DNA of 64,000 nucleotides from Sipunculus nudus (GCA_026874595.1 CM049309.1:47352079-47416078), one strand, 5' to 3'; shown: positions 36,405 through 50,800, numbered from the stretch's first letter. Numbers and translations: made by a program. Notes: generated by a model from the letters alone, not told the origin.

Positions 36405-39400
36405 AGTAACGAGGAAGGAAATAGTTCAACATCATTGTAATCAAAACAAAGATGGACAGACAAGGAGAGAAATAACCCAAAAGCATTCAATCTATGTAAA
36501 AATGGACAAACGGGAGAGAAATACATGTAGTTCAACATCATCCAATAAAAAAAACTAAGATGGACGGACAAGGAGAGATAGTCCAATAGCATCAAATCCA
36601 GCTAAAATGACAAACAGAGAGAATAATATTTCAACATTATCCAATCTTAACTAAGATGGAGAGAGAGGGTGATAGATAGTTCAACAGCTTTCAGCCCCAG
36701 CTAACATTGACATACAGGGGAAAAAAAAGTCCAACATCATTCAGTCCAAACTTAGATAGACAGACCGGAAGAGAGATAGTAAACATATACAATCCAAACT
36801 GAGATAAACGGACATGTAGAGAGATAGTGGAACACTATACAGCTCAAGCTAAAATGGACAAACAGGAAGAGAAATAGTTTAACTTCATCCAATCCAAGTT
36901 AAGACGGACACAAAAAAAGGAGAGAGATTGTCCAACAGCATCCAATCAAAGCTATTCGTAAGAAGCACCATTGCACTAAATTATGTTAAATCGCATAATA
37001 CATACGAAAGTTATGGTCCACAAACGAAATGACAGATGGATAGTCCAATGTCCAAACAGTTTTCCATAATGTAGAAAGCGGGGGGGGGGGGGGGTCATTT
37101 TAGCCTAGACTGGTTGATGTTCGATTATCTCTCTCTCACCCCGTATTTTCATGTTAGCTTGAACTGGATACTGTTGCACTATCTCTCTCCCTGTTTGTCC
37201 ATCTTAGTTTGGATTGGATGATTTTGAACTGTCTCCCGTTGTTCATCTTAGCTTAGATTGAACGTGGTCTATTTCCTCCTCGTTTCTCACTCTTAGCTTG
37301 GATTGAATGTTGTTGGACAATCTCTCTCCCTGTCTGTCCATCTTAATTTGGATTGGATGATGTTGAACTATTTCTCTTCCCTTGCGTCCTTATAAGCATA
37401 GATTTGCACTATTGGATTGTCTCTCTACCTGTCTGACCATCTGATCTTGGATTGAGTGCTGGTCTATTCCCTCCTCGTCTTTTAGTCTTAGCTTGGATTG
37501 GATGATGGTAAACTATCTCTCTCCCGGTCTGTCCATCTAAGTTTGGACAGGTCACTTTTGCGCTATTTCTCTCCCCGTCTGTCAAACTTTCCATGGCTTG
37601 GATGGTGTTGGACTATTCCTCCCCCTGGCTGCCTATCTTAGTTAAGATTGAATGATGTTGGACTATCTCTCTCACTGTATTGTAATCTTAGTTGAGACTG
37701 GATGATGTTAGACTGTTTCTCTTCCCGTTTGTCAACCTTAGCTCGGATTTGGTAGTACTCGACTATCTCTCTCCATGTGTGTCCCTCCTAATTTGGATTG
37801 AATGATGCTCACATCATCTCTCTCCCTGTCTGTCAATCTTAGTTTGGATCGGATGCTGTTGGACTTTCTATCTCCCGGTCTGTCCATCTAAGTATGGACT
37901 GAATGATGTTGGACTTTCTCTTTCCCTGTATGTCCATCTTATCTTGGGCTGGAAGCTGTTGGACTATCTCTCATCCTGACTGTCTATCTTATCTTGGATT
38001 GAGTGTTGGTGCAAAATCTCCTCTTTCTCAGTCTTACCTTGGATTGGATGTTGGTGGACTATCTTTCTCCCGGTCTGTCCATCATAGTTTGGACAGGTTA
38101 CTTTTGTTCGTTCTCCCTATCTGTCAGTCTTACCATGGTTTGGATGCTGTTGGACAATTTCTCCCCTGTCTGCTTATTTTAGTTTCGATTTGATGATGTT
38201 GGACTATCTCTCTCCCTGTCTGGCCATCTAAGTTTAGACTGGATAATGTTGGACTATCTCCCTCCCTGTCTGGTCATCTTAGTTTAGACTGGATTATATC
38301 GCACTGTTTCTATCCCAGTTTGTCCACCTTAGCTTGGACTAGATGCTGCTGGACTATCATTCTCCATTTGTGTCTATTCTAGCTTGGATTGAATGATGCT
38401 TACTATCTCTCTCCCTACCTGTCAATCTAAGTTTGGATTGAATGTTGTGGTTCTTTCTCTCTCCCGATCCATCCATCTAAGTTTTGACTGAATAACGTTG
38501 GACGATCTCTCTCTCCTTTGTCTGTCCATCTTAGTTTGGATAAGATGATGTTGAACTTTTTCTCTCCCCGTTTGTCCATTTTACTTGGGACTGGAAGCTG
38601 TTGCACTATTTCTCCCTGTCTGTCGATCTTCATATGGATTGGATAATGTTGAACTATTTCTCTAACCGTGTGTCCTTTTTAGCATGCAATGGGTGCTATT
38701 GGATTGTCTCTCTCTTTGTCTGTCCATCTAAGTTTGCATTGAGTGTTGGTCCAATATCTCCTCTTTTTCAGTCTTAGCTTGGATTGGATGTTCCTGGACT
38801 GTCTCTCTCCCGGATTGTCCAACCAAGTTGAAAGGTCACTTTTGCACTGTTTTTCTCCCTGTATGTCAGTCTAACCATGCATTGGATGCTGTAGGAATAT
38901 CTCTCCCCTTGTCTGCCTATCTTAGTTTGGTTTGGATGCTGTGGGACTATCCCTCTCCCTGTCTGCCTATCTTAATTAGATTGGATGATGTTGGATTTTC
39001 TCTCTCCCTGTGTGGCCTTCTTAGTTTAGATTGGATGATTTTGGACTGTTTCTATCCCATTTTTCCACCTTAGCTTGGATTGGGTGCTGCTAGACTATCT
39101 CTCCATGTGTGTCCATCCTAGCTAGGATTGAATGATACTTATCATCTCTCTCTCAGTCTGTCAATCTTAGTTTGGACTGGATGCTGTTGGACTTTCTTTC
39201 TCCCAGTCTGTCCATCTAAGTTTGGACTGAATGACGTTGCACTTTTTCTGTCCCTGTATGTCCATTTTAGTTTGGATTGGAAGATGTTGATCTATTTCTC
39301 TCCCCGTGTGTCCTTTTTTTAGCATGGAATTGGTGCTGTTGGATTGTCTCTCTTCCGGACTGTACATCCAATTTTGGATTGAATGCTGGTCTATTCCCTC

Positions 39401-39745
39401 CTCTTCTCTCAGTCTTAGCTTGGATCTGATGTTGCTGGACTATCTCTCTCCCTGTCTGTCGAGTTTAGGTTAGATTGGATGATGCTGAGCTATTTCTCTC
39501 CCTGTGTGTCCTTTTTAGCATGGACTTGGTGCTGTTGGATTGTCTCTCTTCCAGACTGTCCATCCTATCTTGGATTGAGTGTTGGTTAATTTCACTCCTT
39601 GTCTCTCAGTCTTAGCCTTGATCGGACGTTGCTGGACCATCTCTCTCCTGGTCTGTCCGGCTTATTTTAGATTGGATGATGCTGGACTTTCTCTTTCCCT
39701 GTATGTCCATCTCAACTTGAAATGGATGCTGTTGGACTAACGAAC
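36405..39745. repeat. Large inverted minisatellite, about 50-bp unit
   Basis: Units read approximately GGATTGGATGATGTTGGAC then TATCTCTCTCCCTGTCTGTC then CATCTTAGTTT. From about 37100 to 39745 they lie on the plus strand (more than 50 copies); from about 36405 to 36960 they lie in reverse complement. A 140-bp unrelated spacer ending in a poly-G run (about 37080-37094) separates the arms. Recurring variants ('ggacaggtcacttttgc' near 37545, 38088 and 38823; 'attccctcctc' blocks) suggest larger higher-order repeats. Confidence 0.85.
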
Positions 39746-40983
39746 CCCCTTTCTGTTTTTCTGACGGTGCGTCATGTAAATCCTATCTACATTTATGATA
39801 ACTGGCTTTTTAATATTACCTTACCATTTGCACAAAGTTCACCCTACAAAGTAGCTGTAATAGGAATCCTATTGCCTAATTGATCTTCAAACATGATCTA
39901 CTGATAATTTGTTTTTCAATGATTACTTATTTAAATATTTTCTCATTTCACTTTAATTTGGCTTTCTGCAAGCCTGGTTGTCTGTTAACGCAATTTGTAA
40001 TGTCTTTCCATAAGAGAATGCTTCCATCAAATTCATTACACCATTTTTTTCGATGATAACGTACCATTTTCTTCTAGAATTACCACTGTCAATCCATTTG
40101 GGTGCAGCAGGAATGAGATGGCATTTTGTCTGTCTGTTGGCCCCTCTGATAAAGTTCACATTTTAGACTGGCCAGTAGTCCATCATATATATTTGCTCGT
40201 CCATCTGACGGTCCATTTACTGTCTTCACTATCCATCGGATTCTGAATGATAAGTAAGCTTAATATTATCCTGTTTCATTCAAGATTGGTTATTCACAGG
40301 ATCACCTTGAAAGATAACCTTTTGACCTGTATGTCCATATGTCAAACGTCCGTCCGGCATTTTGCTGTCTATATATTTGTTTTTGGATGGTAGGTTTAAT
40401 ACCCGATTTTAACTTTGAGCAATAGATCACTTTTGAAGAGCCTTGATGTGATTGCCCTCTGCCTGTGCTCCAGCTCTGCTGACAGTTGGTCAACTTGGAT
40501 CCACTGTGTCTGTCACGGTCTTATAATCGAAATAAAATATACGCTGTCATGCTGATGACAAATTTTGCTTAAATTTTGTAACATTTGGTTTGAATATAGC
40601 ACAGTGATTGTTGCCTAAAGGTAGCGTCCCTGGCAAAATCCCCTTGAATATAAATCAGCTTTAAGTTTATTAAAAATAAATATTAGATCCACGCAGAATG
40701 TACCATTTCATACCCGATGTATTGTTTTTTCCTAGGGTATATGTATTTATGATAAATAATAAAAGGAACCGTTCGGCTGGTCCATCCGTCCTTTTTGTTT
40801 GATAAAACTGTATTTTTGCTGCGCCTTTACCCTAAATACATTATTATCATTCTCATAAGTAGAACCGGTCTTATCTTAAGATAAAAATAGAACTGTCAGG
40901 GGAAAAAGTACGTGAGACAATACCCGCACCCTGTAACAAAGAACACCTGCAAACATTTGTGACACCTGGCAGGGCAGGGGGTG

Positions 40984-40993
40984 TATATATAAA
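40984..40993 (+). promoter_or_regulatory. TATA box of protease gene 2
   Basis: TATATATAAA lies about 50 nt upstream of the ATG. Two CACCTG E-boxes precede it (40944-40949 and 40963-40968). The short TATA-to-ATG distance matches gene 1. Confidence 0.65.
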
Positions 40994-41043
40994 CATGCTT
41001 CTAATAATAGTCTTCCCATTCAGCGACAAGGTATACGTTAACA

Positions 41044-41098
41044 ATGAAGTTCCTCCTGGTTCTGCCCGTGCTCCTGGCCACCGCATATGGCTGGCTGA
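41044..41098 (+). CDS. Protease 2 exon 1: signal peptide
   Basis: ATG in context TAACAATGAAG; encodes [18 protein letters not shown]. Donor CTGA|GTAAGT, phase 1. Confidence 0.93.
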
Positions 41099-44000
41099 GT
41101 AAGTTTTTTCCATACATTGACAAAATTCTCCATTGTAATAAAACTATTCGTGAAAGATAAATACAAATATAATGTTTATCACAGCGAGGCATCTTTACCT
41201 AATTCTATTTATAAGTGATGTAGTTTGCATCAGTTTTTATGGTTTTGATGCTAGGTTACAGAAAATTACTGAAGAAAACATTTTTCTCTAACTACATGAT
41301 ACATTAGAGAATTTTAGCTAGAACACTTGTACCTGTAGACAAAACATGATGAACGGTATGTAAGTCTTACCTAAAACAACCATACCTGTAAATTGGACGT
41401 AATGGCCTGTATAAGCGTGACAGCAGTAACATCCATACCTCCACACTAGACAGGACATGATGCACAGTAAGAGAGTCTCAATTAGAAATGCGGTACATGT
41501 AGAGAGGACATGATGGACGATATGAGAGTCTTAACTAGAACTCCCTTACCTGTAGACATGTAATGGTTGTAATGAGGGTCTTAGCTAGAAATCCCGAACT
41601 AGTAGACAGGATACGACGGTTGGTATGAGGGTCTTAGGTAGAAATCCTGAACCAATAGACAGGATATGATGGTTGGTATGAGTGTCTCAGCTAGAAAGCC
41701 AGTATTTGTACACAGGATATTATGTTTATCATGACTTTGCAACTTGTATGCTAAAAACGGAACCGGGTGTACCACAGGATTATCAGCATTGACCATGAAC
41801 TTCGCCATTTTGAACGGCTATTTCGTCATTTTCAAACAGAGTTAGTTTTAGCGTAAGGAAAACAATAACAAGCCGTGTAGGACAAAACAGACATTTTGCA
41901 CTACGCATTATTAGGCTGGTTTACAACTTCCATACCGTTAGGACAGCAAAACATGATGTCCCCATGGACCTTTCACCTGTCGTGAGTGCAGAACCCTAGG
42001 TTATATTCGTGTCGCGAGTGCAGTGGCCTCGATGGAGCCTCTTTATTAATGGATGGAATGACAGCCTTAGCTTAAACTCTGTAAACTATCGAACCTGTGT
42101 TTATTAATCAAATTATCCTCATTTCAAAATATTTAAGGCCATCCTGTATTCAGGTCCATTCAGTTTCCGGGTTCTGCCTTTCCTTAAAACATACAGAGAG
42201 AGTATACAACCCTCAATGTCAAAGACGCTTTATTGCTTTTAACATTCCTTTCATATGATAGCTCATGAAGTACTGGTCAATACTTTATTAAAATCTACCC
42301 TTAAGCCTCAAAGACTGCGTGAATACCAAATATATGAAAAATATGCAAATTTATGACGATTACTTTGGATGAATTACTTTACAGGTGATTGTGGTAGGAG
42401 CAAGTACCCGGATGCCGGCGAGTCCGGCTTTGGGACTCCTTACGTTGTGGGCGGAAGAGAGGCGAGACAGGGAGAGTACCCTTATCAGGTAGGTCGTTAA
42501 TCTTACGCTGTCTACCCCTAAGGTACAAATTGAACCGCTTGACATAAGAGTTCACCTCACAGATGGTTGGACAGAATTCTCCAGGTACGTTTTGGGCACA
42601 TGTTTCTTGTGTAGCATGAAGACACCATATAGCCCCTGCATATTACAATGAATAAAGATTCCTAGACCCCACTGGGACAAAATTACTGTCGAATAAGTAT
42701 AAAAGACAACATGGGCACCTACTGTAAATAAAATGAGATATTGCTTCCTCTCCACACGCCGATCCTTGGAATCTGCGATGTATGACGAAAAGGATGTTTA
42801 TGAAAATGAGGGTCTATCCTCGAAAGTGATTTGCATAGATTCCCCACCAAATTTGTATGTTATTCCCATTGGGTCGAATAAGTATAAAAGACAACATGGG
42901 CACCTACTGTAAATAAAATGAGATATTGCTTCCTCTCATCACGCCGATCCTTGGTATCTGCGATGTATGACGAAAAGGAGGGTCTATCCTCGAAAGTGAT
43001 TTGCATAGATTCCCCACCAAATTTGTATGTTATTCCCATTGGGTCTGTCTGACGATCCATAAATTAGATTCTCACGGTACCACGCTGTAGCGCTTGCACC
43101 CCCGAGACTGTGTCAAGCGGCACAAACTGTACCTATGTACCACATGCACTAAGTTCTAAATACCTTTCCAGACTCTCTTTGCGTACGTTTTAAATACGCT
43201 CTATACACAGCTCATTGCTGCATCGGGTATTTGTGTTACGCGCTGTTTGCATTTGGCTTGGTGTGCTGGGATCGGCCAAGGGAGGAAGATAGTGCCACAC
43301 GCTTTGCAAAGGAGCAACTGATCAGCTAATCCAGTGTGTTGACAGAGAAACATTTATACTTGTTTCTTAAATACACTGCCTAAGTAGCGGTAAGCAGGCC
43401 CGTAGCCGGAGGCCTTGTAAAAAATTCAAAAAGCAAATAGAGAGTTTATTTGATTTTGAGCCCATTTTGCGAAATCCGCCAGCCGTGCTTAGATCACACC
43501 GAACCGAGTTTATCAGGAGGCGACGCCGATATTTCATAAATTGAAAGTGATCCGAAGTGATCCGAGTGGTGCAGCTCAGTTTTGGCTTGAGAAAAAATGC
43601 ATACTGAAAGATAAATCTGTTACAATTAAAATGCCCGAAACATATATAGACTAGTACAAGGTTCGTATTGTTGAATTTGATGCTGACTGACAAAGTCGAA
43701 GCTCCTTGCTGAATGCTGTATCTTTGATACATGACAATTATAAATTGTTTTCATAAAGTGAAGACCTCCCTGCTTTGTCGTTCTATAAAGCTATTACAGT
43801 TGTGATATTTCAAGGGCTAAACTGAAGAACAACATTTTTAAGTTTGGGTTTCGTTAATTTTTGTTTCTTGTCGCTGAATGGTAACGGTGTGATTGTTCAA
43901 GTATGGAAGCGTTGGCTTATGAAACCTGCAGGATAAACTATACTCGATATTTAATCACAATGTGAGATGTAACACACTAGTGAAACGTACAATGGATGCA

Positions 44001-44627
44001 ACACGTCTCACGTAATGGTAAAATAAAACGGGTACTTTGTAACATTGTCGAATGAAAAGGCTTTCCGCTCGGTTAAAGCCAGCCGACATGTTGCAAGTCG
44101 TAACACACTAGTTAAATGTACAATGGATGCAACACGTCTCACGTAATGGTTAAAATAAAACAGGTACTTTGTAACATTGTCGAATGAAAAGACTTTCCGG
44201 TCGGTTAAAGCCAGCCGACATGTTGCGAGTCGTAACACACTAGTTAAATGTACAATGGATGCAACACGTCTCACGTAATGGTTTAAATAAAACAGGTACT
44301 TTGTAACATTGTCGAATGAAAAGACTTTCCGGTCGGTTAAAGCCAGCCGACATGTTGCGAGTCGTAACACACTAGTTAAATGTACAATGGATGCAACACG
44401 TCTCACGTAATGGTTTAAATAAAACAGGTACTTTGTAACATTGTCGAATGAAAAGACTTTCCGGTCGGTTAAAGCCAGCCGACATGTTGTGAGTCAACCC
44501 AAGAAACTTGACTAACTACTAAGGTCAGCCGTCAGCATTTGTGTGGCTAACACGGACCGGGCTCTTATTTGTTTGGCTACCAATTGCATTTTGCGAACGG
44601 TGCATCCGTCTTTATAGACGTCTATGA

Positions 44628-44673
<46 letters not shown>

Positions 44674-44738
44674 CAATTATGTATATATATACACATATAT
44701 ATATATATAGTTGAATATGTCACTCAGAGACGCTGAAA

Positions 44739-44809
<71 letters not shown>

Positions 44810-47800
44810 AACTCATCCCCCCTCCCCACCCTAGGAGAAAAATTGACGCCATTGCATATCTTTTTCAATTTTAGGTATCTCTTCGCAGAGTGGGATCTCA
44901 CTTCTGTGGGGGCGTTATCATTAACAACAACTGGGTCCTAAGTGCTGCTCACTGCACTACGGGAGAGTAAGTCCAGGTTTTATAACCGTTCCTGTGTGTT
45001 TAAAAATTGTGAAGGTAATCGTCTCAATGTTTTATGCTGAACTGTTAACCTTAGTACATCTGGAGAGTACCATTTCGGTTTTGGACTTCGTGACAGGACT
45101 ATTTCTTTTATGGTCTTCTTGGCAGGGCGGTAACACTTGTTTCCTGTCGTTTTTATTTTATATCCAGTGTCAGCCTGGCCCGGTGTCCACCGCACCTGCG
45201 GGTCCTTGGTGTGTGATCATGTTAATTCCTGTTGAACTAGAATTTAGGTGTCCATAACCCATGAATTAATCGGACAGGAAGTCATTCTTTATGTAATAAA
45301 TTCAAGATCGGGATCTGGTTTGGACCAATCAGGTATATATATACACCACAAATCTCAAGCCCTTTTAATTCAACAGATCAGCTGGAGATGTCACTGTAGC
45401 TGTCGGACAACACGTGCGCTCTGACGACAGTGAACCTTCTAAAGTCATCCACAGAGTAGATCGTATAATCGACCATGAGAACTATGACTCTGCCTCCATT
45501 TCCAACGACATTTCTCTTTTGAGAATGAGCGACGCCATTTCCATGAACGACGACGTACAGCCGGCCTGCAGACCCAATACTGAATCTTACGAAGGTCAAA
45601 CAGGCATTGTCAGCGGATGGGGCGCCATTTTCTCTGGTACGTACACGCTCATGGCATACTGAATTTTTCCATTACGCAATTTATAAGTTATGCTTGGGCA
45701 AAAAAAAATCTTTGAAGATTTTTTTACAAATTTTCAAACCTTTTTTTTTCTCTAGAATATTTATTTATCAGCCCCCAGTCCATAGGTACCTATATGTTCC
45801 CCGGTAAATGGTATATTTATGCCCCCGCCACAAAGTGGCTGGGGCATATAGTTTTACCCATGTCTGTCCTTCCGTCATTCCGAAATCAAACCGTTGTACG
45901 GACTTTTTTTCGCAATGCCTGCAGATATTGGCCTGATTTTTGTCGTGTGGGCAGATAATGACCAGTTACAGATCGAGTTCGCGTTTCGTCCCGGTTGACT
46001 TACTTTTGACAATTTTACGGCTCCTTAACTTAGAAAATTTCATGAAAATAGAAATTTTCATGACAAATACACATGTACGGACTTTTTTTTTACAATGCCT
46101 GCAGATATAGGCCTGATTTTTTATGTGTTGGCAGATAATGACCAGTTACAGATCGAGTTCGCGTTTCGTCCCGGTTGACTTACTTTTATCCGTTTTACGG
46201 CTCCTAAACTTAGAAAATTTCATGAAAAATAGAAATTTTCATGACAAATACACATGTAATGACTTTTTTTCGCAATGTCTGCAGATATTAGCCTGATTTT
46301 TGTCGTGAAGGCAGATAATGACCAGTTACATATCGAGTTCGCGTTTCGTCCCGGTTGACCTACTTTTAACCATTTTATGGCTCCTTAACTTAGAAAATTT
46401 CATGAAAAATAGAAATTTTCATGACAAATACACATGTACGGACTTTTTTCACAAAGCCTGCAGATATTGGTCTGATTTTTTATGTGTGGGCAGATATTGA
46501 CCAGTTACAGATCGAGTTTGCGTTTTATGCCAGTTGACCTACTTTTGACCCGTTTACGGCTCCTGCACATAGAAAATTTCATGAAAAATAGAAATTTTCA
46601 TGACAAATACACATGTACGGATTTTTTTTCGCAATGCCTGCAGATATTGGCCTGATTTTTGTCGTGTGGGCAGATAATGACCAGTTACAGATCGAGTTAG
46701 CGTTTCGTACCGGTTGACCTACTTTTGACCATTTTACGGCTCCTTAACTTAGAAAATTTCATGAAAAATAGAAATTTTCATGACAAATACACATGTACGG
46801 ACTTTTTTCGCAATGCCTGCAGATATTGGCCTGATTTTTGGTGTGTGGGCAGATATTTACCAGTTACAGATCGAGTTTGCGTTTCGTCCCAGTTGACCTA
46901 CTTTTGATCATTTTACGGCTCCTGAACATAGAAAATTTCATGAAAAATAGAAATTTTCATGACAAATACACATGTACAGACTTTTTTTTTTTTGCAATGC
47001 CTGCAGATGTTGGCCTGATTTTTGGTGCGTTGGCAGATAATGACTAGTTACAGATCGATATCACGTTTCGTCCCAGTTGATCACTTTTGACCGTTTGACG
47101 GTGCCCTAACATAGATAATTTCATAGAAAATATAAATTTTCATGACAAGTGCACATGTACGGACTTTTTTTTCGCAATGACTGCAGATACGGGCCTGATT
47201 TTTGGTGTGTGGGCAGATAATGACCATCTACAGATCAAGTTCTTGTTTTGTCCCAGTTGACCTACTTTTGACCATTCTACTGCTCCTGAACATAGAAAAT
47301 TTCATGAAAAATAGAAATTTTCATAACAAATGCATATGTACGGACTTTTTTCCGCAATGCCTGCAGATACCACCCTGATTTTTTATGTGTGGGCAGATAA
47401 TGACCAGTTACAGATCGAGTTCGCGTTTCGTCCTCGTTGACCTACTTTTGACCAGACGACAACTCCTGAACTTAAAAAATTTTACAAAATTTAACAAATG
47501 TTTCTAATTTGCCCCAGGCGGGGGCATTCGTGTCGTTCTGACACATCTAGTTTTTTATTTGGTATACCCGAAGAGTCATAGTATTGGTGAGGGGGAAACA
47601 ACGGACACCCTTGAGCACGCATTTTGTGTGTACTCACAGAGGAGTAAAACAATAAAAAGATTAATTTTAAACCCTTTTTCATAAAAATATCCAAAGTTTA
47701 ACTCCAAAGTGCGTTATGCATTGACAACGTACCTGTACATTTGAAAGATACGTAGAGATGAAAGCATTGCTTTAATGCACTGCTTAAGGAATTGTTGGAT

Positions 47801-50800
47801 TTTTTATGGACAAGTATGATACCACTGTCAGAAGGTAAAGCAGGTTACATTTCTTAATTCTGACCTGACGTTTAACGTAGGTAAGGCTATGATTTGAGCG
47901 TTCAGCGCTGAAATACTTTCCAGCCTGATTTTGAGGCTGGAAGAATGGGTTGTGGCTCTTTAGTGCTGGACGCTGAACGGCATGGGGCTTTGGTGGCGGG
48001 TGTGTGTGAGGCCCGTCAGCATTCAGTTCTGGACTAGTAAGCTCCCAAATTTACATCTAAAACAAGTAACACCACAGTCGCTGCGCATCCTATCAGGAAA
48101 GGCACTGTGGCGCACATTCAGACACTTGATTAATACAATGAGTAGTGCCATGGAGAAAGAATATCTCAAATTCAGGTCTCCATGTTAGTACCCAATTGTT
48201 TAATCCACATTTATGGTGGTAGTATCCAAATCCTCTTTCTATTGCTTATGACCTAGTCTATTTCACCCTACGCATTTTCTACCGAGATTTAAACTGACTT
48301 AAACTACAGGATTTAACCAAATGAGGTTGCAGTAAAAGTTTGAAAGCACAGCCACAATGATTTATTTCGTGTCACCTGCGGGCCCCAGAACGTTTGATGT
48401 TAATATGTAATCGACAACATTTCTCCGAGTGGCTTCTGTTTACCTAAGAGAAACGCACAGAATGAACACGATACTGTAATTAATATACCTTTGCATGTGC
48501 TTAGCGGTAATAACTCATGGCGATCTGAATCTCTGTTTCATTGATTTAAGCAGATATTAACCCTTGAAAGGTTAGGTCGATATCCAGTTAATGAATATAG
48601 TACATGAAATAACACAATATACTATAAACATGTAAACCGACACAATTGGATCGTATTTATCAACAAACATAAAACAACATGTAAAACATGTGAAAAAGAG
48701 ATACTTAACCTACAAACCTGGGTGTCATCGCTTGGAAACTTTTGTATGCAGCCAAAATGAACCGGTATCACAAATTGTTGCAAATGATTAAGTACTCCTC
48801 CTCAATATAAAATAATTTATTCAACCTTGCCTCCATACAGGTGGACCTGGCTCCGATGCACTTCGCTCTGCCCTCGTCCATTCAATCATGAGTGACGATA
48901 TGTGTCACATTTCCTTCCCTGGACAGATCTACGAAGGCATGGTGTGTGCTGGACAACTGGGTTCAAATCCTACTGATACTTGCCAGGTAACCTTAACCTT
49001 TTTTTTCAAATAAATTTTTGTTAAATTTAGCTAAATAGATAATAAGACGTTTTTATCATTCAGCCATTTATTGATGCGGCGTCCATATGGCGTCCGTCTG
49101 TAAGTCATCTGAGCTATAGCGATCACTCTTTGTCCGTCGTCCGTCGGTCTGTCCGTCCGTTAACCAGGCACAAATCGTAACCGCTGGACCTAAAAAAGTC
49201 AAAAATTTCATACAAAAACTTCATGATCATGGTCATGATTTTTGGCATACATATTGATCATGGGATGTTCCATCAAATCCTGCAGACTGGTGGCGCCACC
49301 TGTATTTTTCGATTTTTAACGAATTGTTTTCTTTAATTTTTTGAGACCTTTTAAATGTGATCCTCTGTTAACAGGGCACAAATCCTAAAGACTGGACCTA
49401 GAATCTTCATTCTTGACACATTGAGAGACCTATGAAAAGTCTCCATGGAAACCTGAAATAAGGTGTCTGTTACCCATATCCATTGAGCTGTAGGGCTCCC
49501 AATTACCCCCCCCCCCCTGAATAATAGAAAATTCGATAAAAAAAAACTGCAACATCTCATTACATGTAACTACATTACTGATGGTCATGATTTCTGGCAT
49601 ACATATTAATCAAGATGTGTTCCATCAGTTCCTGCAGACTGGTGGCGCCACCTGTATTTTTCAAATTTTTACAATTTTTTTTTCTCTATTTTTGAGACCT
49701 TTAAGGATGTAGTTATCTGTCAACAGGGTACAAATCGTAACGACTAGACCTAGAATCTTCATTCTTCTCATGCAGGGAGGTCCATGAAAAGTTTCTGTGG
49801 AAACATGAAATAAGGTCTCTGTTTCCCATATCCTTCAAGCGATAGGACTCCGAAGTATCCCTCAGAATAATGGAAAATTTGATACAAAAGCTGAAGTATC
49901 TGAACAACTAATGCAGAGATCATTCTTTTCATGGATATTGATTATGGAGTGTTTCATCAGTTTCTGCAGACTGGTGGTGTCACCTATATTTTATTCAATT
50001 TTTCCCTCTATTTTTGAGACCTTAAAGGATGCTGTCATCTGTTAACGCGGCACAAATTGTAACAACTGGACCTAGAATCTTTATTCATGTTATGCAAGGA
50101 GGCCGATGAAAAGTGTCTGTGGAAACCTGAAATTAGGTCTCTGTTACCCATATCCTTCAAGCTATAGGACTCCGAAGTATCCCTCAGAATAATGGAAAAT
50201 TTGATACAAAGGCTGAAGTATCTGAACAACTAATGCAGAGATCACCATGATTCTTTGCATGGATATTGATTATGGAGTGTTTCATCAGTTTCTGCAGACT
50301 GGTGGTGCCACCTTTATTTTATTCAATTTTTCGATTTTTTTCTCTATTTTTGAGACCTTTAAGGATGCTGTCATCTGTTAACGCGGCACAAATTGTAACA
50401 ACTGGACCTAGAATCTTCATTCTTGTTATGCAAGGAGGCCGATGAAAAGTGTCTGTGGAAACCTGAAATTAGGTCTCTGTTACCCATATACTTCAAGCTA
50501 TAGGACTCCGAAGTATCCCTCAGAATAATGGGAAATTTGATCCAAAAGCTGAAGTATCTGAACAACTAATGCAGAGATCACAATGATTCTTTGCAAAGTG
50601 TTTTTATTAGTTTCTGCAGACTGGTGGAGCCATCTATATTTTTTTTAAAGTTTACGCATTTTTTTCTCTATTTTTGAGATATAAATACAGACACAATCTT
50701 GGTCTGTTGGTTAATCTGTTTGATGCTTCAGTTGAATGGGTATATACTACCTTTCAGATGATAAAATTTCCTTTTGCGAATCTCTTCCCAGTCAGCTGAG

